Below the pieces are notes generated by a model that saw only the letters and a list, made by a program, of their open reading frames with translations, was not told the DNA's origin and searched no databases. Source: Trachelipus rathkii (taxonomy: Eukaryota; Arthropoda; Malacostraca; Isopoda; Trachelipodidae). From it: DNA of 20,388 nucleotides. Position 1 is the first letter of the stretch. Each line of letters opens with the position of its first letter. The position numbers were made by a program, and so were the translations under genes. Below are positions 17,291 to 20,388 of this stretch, piece by piece. The stretch lies in contig JABUQX010126319.1 in the NCBI GenBank assembly GCA_015478945.1, forward strand, positions 1-20,388. The letters are read 5' to 3'.

Positions 17291-17567
17291 CAAATTTTCG
17301 CTATTTTTAGGGTAATGTTAGGATGGTTTTTTTTTGTTATTATTTTCTTTTATGCCTCCCTCCTTAGTACCTTAGAGGGCCTTACTCACAAGTGGCGATA
17401 CTCCTTATATCAGTTCCCTTCGAAACATTCGTGGAATCAGCGTAAGAAAATTGTTTCTTATAAAATGGCAAAAATTTTTTTTGTTTTTTGGGGCTATTTA
17501 TTTTTTTTTCTCAAAAAATACGATAGCTACAAGAAACTAATAACATTCGTGAATCAGCGTAAGAAAA
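17291..17567 (+). repeat. junction segment and a little over one forward satellite monomer
   Basis: About 110 bp of unrelated T-rich DNA is followed by a piece of E2 arm, CTTATATCAGTTCCCTTCGA (17402-17421). This joins directly to the middle of a monomer (ATTCGTGGAATCAGCG). The switch from E2 arm to monomer at AAAC/ATTCG is a sharp recombination-type junction. A single A-type tail and core follow to 17567. Confidence 0.8.
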
Positions 17568-17955
17568 TTGGGTAAAATTCAATTTTTCGTCTGAGCTACG
17601 ATATTCGATCATAACGAAACTATAATGCCGATATATCGAGTATTGGATATATCGATATAATCGATTTATATTATATATATATATATATATAGTAATATAA
17701 TAATATATTATTATATATATAATAATATATATTATATATATATATAATATATATATATATAATATAATATATATATATATTATATAATATATATATATTT
17801 TAACACTTTAGCTTTACCGTTATTCATTATTTGTTTGTTTTTTCTTTTTTTTTCTTTAGTCATCCCTAAAAATTAATTTTGTATGATAACTAATGTTGAT
17901 ACATACAAAACTAATGATTTTTTTTTAAAAAACAATTAAATAAAATATAAGTACG
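17568..17955 (+). repeat. TA-rich module, unit 2 (empty)
   Basis: Begins AATTGGGTAAAATTCAATTT and TTTCGTCTGAGC like the unit 1 module. It continues through GATATATCGAG-type sequence into about 140 bp of (TA)n, then TTTAGCTTTACCGTTATTCA. It has no GC-rich insert. Its start lies about 2.87 kb after the unit 1 start. Confidence 0.9.
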
Positions 17956-18958
17956 ATTAAAAACTACGATAGCTACCAAGAAAACTAATACTTCGTGGAA
18001 TCAGCAGTGGCAGTTTAAAACGCGCAAAAATTTTTTTGATTTTTTGGGGCTATTCTATTTTTTTTCTCAAAAACTACGATAGGTCGTTTTATGACTAAAC
18101 TCTCAAAGCAGCGTAAGAAAATTATTCTATAAATGAAAAAAAAAATTTTTTGAATTTTTTTTGGGATATTTAATTTTTTTTTCTCGCAAAACCTACGATA
18201 GCTACAAGAAACCTAATAACATTCGTGGAATCAGTAAGAAAATTTGGTTTCTAAAAATGGCAAAAAATTTTTTTGATTTTTTGGGGCTATTTGATTTTTT
18301 TTCTCAAAAACTACGATAGCTAATAGAAAACAAATACATTCGTGAATCGCCGTAAGAATCTATTGTTTTTCCTAAAAAGGGCAAAAAATTTTTTTTGATT
18401 TTCTGGGGGCTATTTATTTATTTTTTTCTCGAAACTACGATAGCTACAAGAAACTAAATAACATTCGTGGAAAGTCAGCGTAAGAAAATTGTTCTGAAAA
18501 TGGCAAAAATTTTTTTTGGGTTTTTGGGGCTACTTTATATTTGTTTTTCTTCTCAAAAAACTACGATTAGGTACCAGAAAACTAATAAATTCCGTGATAA
18601 ACGTAAGAAAATTGTTCAAAAAAATGGAAAAAAATTTTTGATTTTTTTTTGGGCTATTTTTATTTTTTTTTTCTACTGAAAACTACGGATAGCTACAAGA
18701 AAATAATAACATTCAGGAATCAGCCCGTAAGAAACATTGTTTCCTAAAACATTGAAACAAATTTTTTTTGAAATTTTTGGAGTTTTTTATTCTTTTTCTC
18801 GAAAACTACGATAGCTACAAGAAAACTAATATCATTCGTGGAATCAGCGTAAGGATTGTTCTAAGATATGAAATTGTTTTGGACTTTTTTTGGTTATCTT
18901 ATTCTTATTTTCTCGAAAACTACGAAAGCTACAAGGAAAACTATTACGTTTTATTCCT
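17956..18958 (+). repeat. ~117-bp satellite monomers, forward (about eight copies)
   Basis: Tail order is approximately A-B-A-A-A-mixed-C-D. The closing C (GAAATTTTTGGAGTTTTTTA) and D (GGACTTTTTTTGGTTATC) match those at about 12640-12800. Several monomers contain clear sequencing-type slips. Confidence 0.92.
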
Positions 18959-19172
18959 ATATTGGTCAAAACAAAATTGTTTCCGTGTTACGATGATCAT
19001 CCAAAGGTTATTATTTTTTTGTAGCTATCGTAGTTATTCACAAAGAAAAAGAATACAAACAAACCAAAAAAATTCAAAAAATTTTTTTTCCCCATTTTTT
19101 AGAACAAATATCTTACGCTGAATCTCAACGAATGTTATTAGTTTTTTCTTGATAGCTATCGTGTTTATCGAG
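18959..19172 (-). repeat. palindrome centre and inverted monomer, unit 3
   Basis: About 45 bp of unique sequence with AAAATTGTTTCCGTGTTACG precedes GGTTATTATTTTTTTGTAGC and a complete inverted monomer, ending just before E1. The central DNA differs between units, while the inverted monomer is shared. Confidence 0.88.
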
Positions 19173-19178
19173 TTTTTT

Positions 19179-19290
19179 GAGCACTTAGACCTTCGACTCT
19201 ATATAGTATGGTTTATTGAGTGTCGTTGTTCGTCTTGACCGTAGCGTTCGTTGTTTGTTGGCACTAATATAATCGAAGGTCTAAGTGCAA
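19179..19290. repeat. E1 inverted-repeat module, unit 3
   Basis: The arms GCACTTAGACCTTCGACT and AATCGAAGGTCTAAGTGC are well preserved around a loop containing TGTTCGTCTTGACC. It lies about 3.0 kb right of the unit 2 copy. Confidence 0.9.
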
Positions 19291-19360
19291 ACCTTCCGAA
19301 AATAATCTTTATTGTTTTTGTGGGAAATTATTTTCGCTGCTGTGATTTTTTTAGAATTTT

Positions 19361-19640
19361 CACTACTTAGACCTTTGATTATATAGTTCCGTTGAGACGT
19401 ACCACTATATGGGTTGAGAGTGATACGTTTATAACGGGCGTTAAAAGGTGTTGCGCGATTAAGTTAGATCGTATTTCGGGTTCCCTCGAACGTCCACTAT
19501 AAGTATAGTGTCCGCTTACGGAATCGCAAAAGCGGCTGAACGCTTCCAAATGCAACTTTTTTATGTATCGACTTCGCTTCAACTCGATATATGGCGTGTC
19601 AACTGGGAAATATTATATAAGTCAACAGGTCTAAAGTGTG
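19361..19640. repeat. E2 inverted-repeat module, unit 3
   Basis: Arms ACTTAGACCTTTGATTATAT and AAGTCAACAGGTCTAAAGTG. The interior TTGCGCGATTAAGTTAGATC, GCAAAAGCGGCTGAACGCTT and CTTCGCTTCAACTCGATATA matches unit 1 closely, closer than either matches unit 2. Confidence 0.9.
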
Positions 19641-19713
19641 AAATATTTCTAAGATCATATCAGATAAATGATATATATATAGATTTTATTGTTTAAGCTT
19701 TTTTGTTCGGAAT

Positions 19714-19781
19714 TTGCACTTAGACTTCGCTTATATTAGTCCCCGAATGGGCGTCACTATATGACGTCATAGTTGGTTAAC
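19714..19781 (+). repeat. E3 half-module, unit 3
   Basis: TTGCACTTAGAC followed by TTAGTCCCCGAATGGGCGTC and ACTATATGACGTCATAGT, ending at GGTTAAC. Contains an exact TGACGTCA palindrome (19762-19769) also present in E2' at 17235. Confidence 0.85.
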
Positions 19782-19794
19782 ATAGGTATCGATC

Positions 19795-20388
19795 GAAACA
19801 CTAGGATAGTAAAACTAATAACATTCGTTGAATCAGCAAAATTTGTTCTAAATGAAAAAAAATAAAAAATTTTGATTTTTTTTGGATATTTTTTTTTTTG
19901 TTTCTCGAAAACTAACGATAGCTACAACAAGAAAACTAATAACATTCGTGGATTCAGCGTAGAAAAATTAAAAATGCAAAAAAATTTTTTGATTTTTTGG
20001 GGCTATTTATTTTTTTTCTTCCAAAACTGATTATTTTTCCATTCAAGATCTGATAATATGTAAATCATGTAAGAAGCATTGATGTAGAAATGAAAGAAAA
20101 ATTTTGAAATTTACTTGGAATTTTAATAATTTTTTTTTTTTTTTTTCTCCAGAAAATATGAACTGATTCAATACAACTAATAACATTCGTGGAATCACCG
20201 TAAGAAAATTGAATGAAAAATGGCAATATTTTTTTTGATATTTTTGGGGATAATTTTATTTTTTTTCCTAAAACTCGCGAAGATAGCTAAAGAAAACCTA
20301 ATACATTCGTGAATAGGCGGTAAGAATTGTTTAAAAAAAAAATTGGCGAAAAAAATTTTTTTTTGAATTTTTGTTTGGGGCTATTTTA
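19795..20388 (+). repeat. ~117-bp satellite monomers, forward, running off the window
   Basis: About five monomers with tails B-A-B-A and then a mixed type. This repeats the phase seen immediately after E3 in unit 1. The array continues past the window end. Confidence 0.92.

Noticed and set aside
8653..20388. Viral homologous-region (hr) repeats of a large invertebrate DNA virus
   Set aside because: Considered because of the AT-rich palindromic repeats and the LRR-like genes, but no viral core gene is visible. The flanking retroelements and multi-kb satellite fit host chromosomal DNA better.

Overview
The window looks like nuclear DNA of an arthropod, and the mobile elements suggest a crustacean (decapod-like). 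This is recall of protein families, not a database result. It is AT-rich and has no bacterial operon structure. It is full of broken non-LTR, Gypsy and hAT elements, one degenerate arthropod multicopy gene, a short cluster of leucine-rich-repeat-like genes, and about 8 kb of nested satellite. The satellite carries many scattered one-base indels between monomers. This suggests a lightly polished long-read assembly, so single frameshifts should not be over-read.

Left part (1-5100) is a transposon graveyard. Positions 1-1765 hold a 5'-truncated, minus-strand Jockey-like LINE with its YADD codons intact. Next comes a short fragment of a different LINE reverse transcriptase (about 1775-1930, minus), then AT-rich and (TA)n sequence and a GAATATTCGG-rich stretch resembling a hAT end (2275-2365). 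A decayed plus-strand copy of an arthropod gene family of unknown function spans about 2790-3960. The C-terminal dimerisation region of a hAT transposase lies at about 4470-4740 (minus).

Middle part (5109-8652) holds two minus-strand paralogues of an LRR-like protein. They are truncated at opposite ends: copy A (5109-6928) keeps the N-terminal half, and copy B (7239-8652) keeps the C-terminal LRR-like half. They share about 540 bp. Copy A carries a pure CTG/GCA run encoding 16 alanines and one frameshift at an A homopolymer. Copy B ends abruptly at satellite.

Right part (8653-20388) is built on a ~117-bp AT-rich satellite monomer. A plus-strand Jockey-like LINE (about 8969-12344) sits inside one monomer. 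The monomer stops before the insert and resumes after the LINE poly-A. A Gypsy integrase fragment lies inside this LINE between endonuclease and reverse transcriptase. From 12.4 kb on, the satellite is organised into a ~3.05-kb higher-order unit. Each unit has forward monomers, a short inverted monomer block, then terminal-inverted-repeat modules (E1, E2, E3) beginning CACTTAGACCTTCGACTTAT, then forward monomers and, in two of the units, a TA-rich module. One TA module carries a ~400-bp GC-rich, hairpin-rich insert that its sister lacks. The same CACTTAGACC motif with flank also lies between the two LRR genes, linking the gene cluster to the satellite.

No tRNA, rRNA, CRISPR array or clearly intact gene was seen. 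The most unusual object is the nested satellite with captured inverted-repeat modules.
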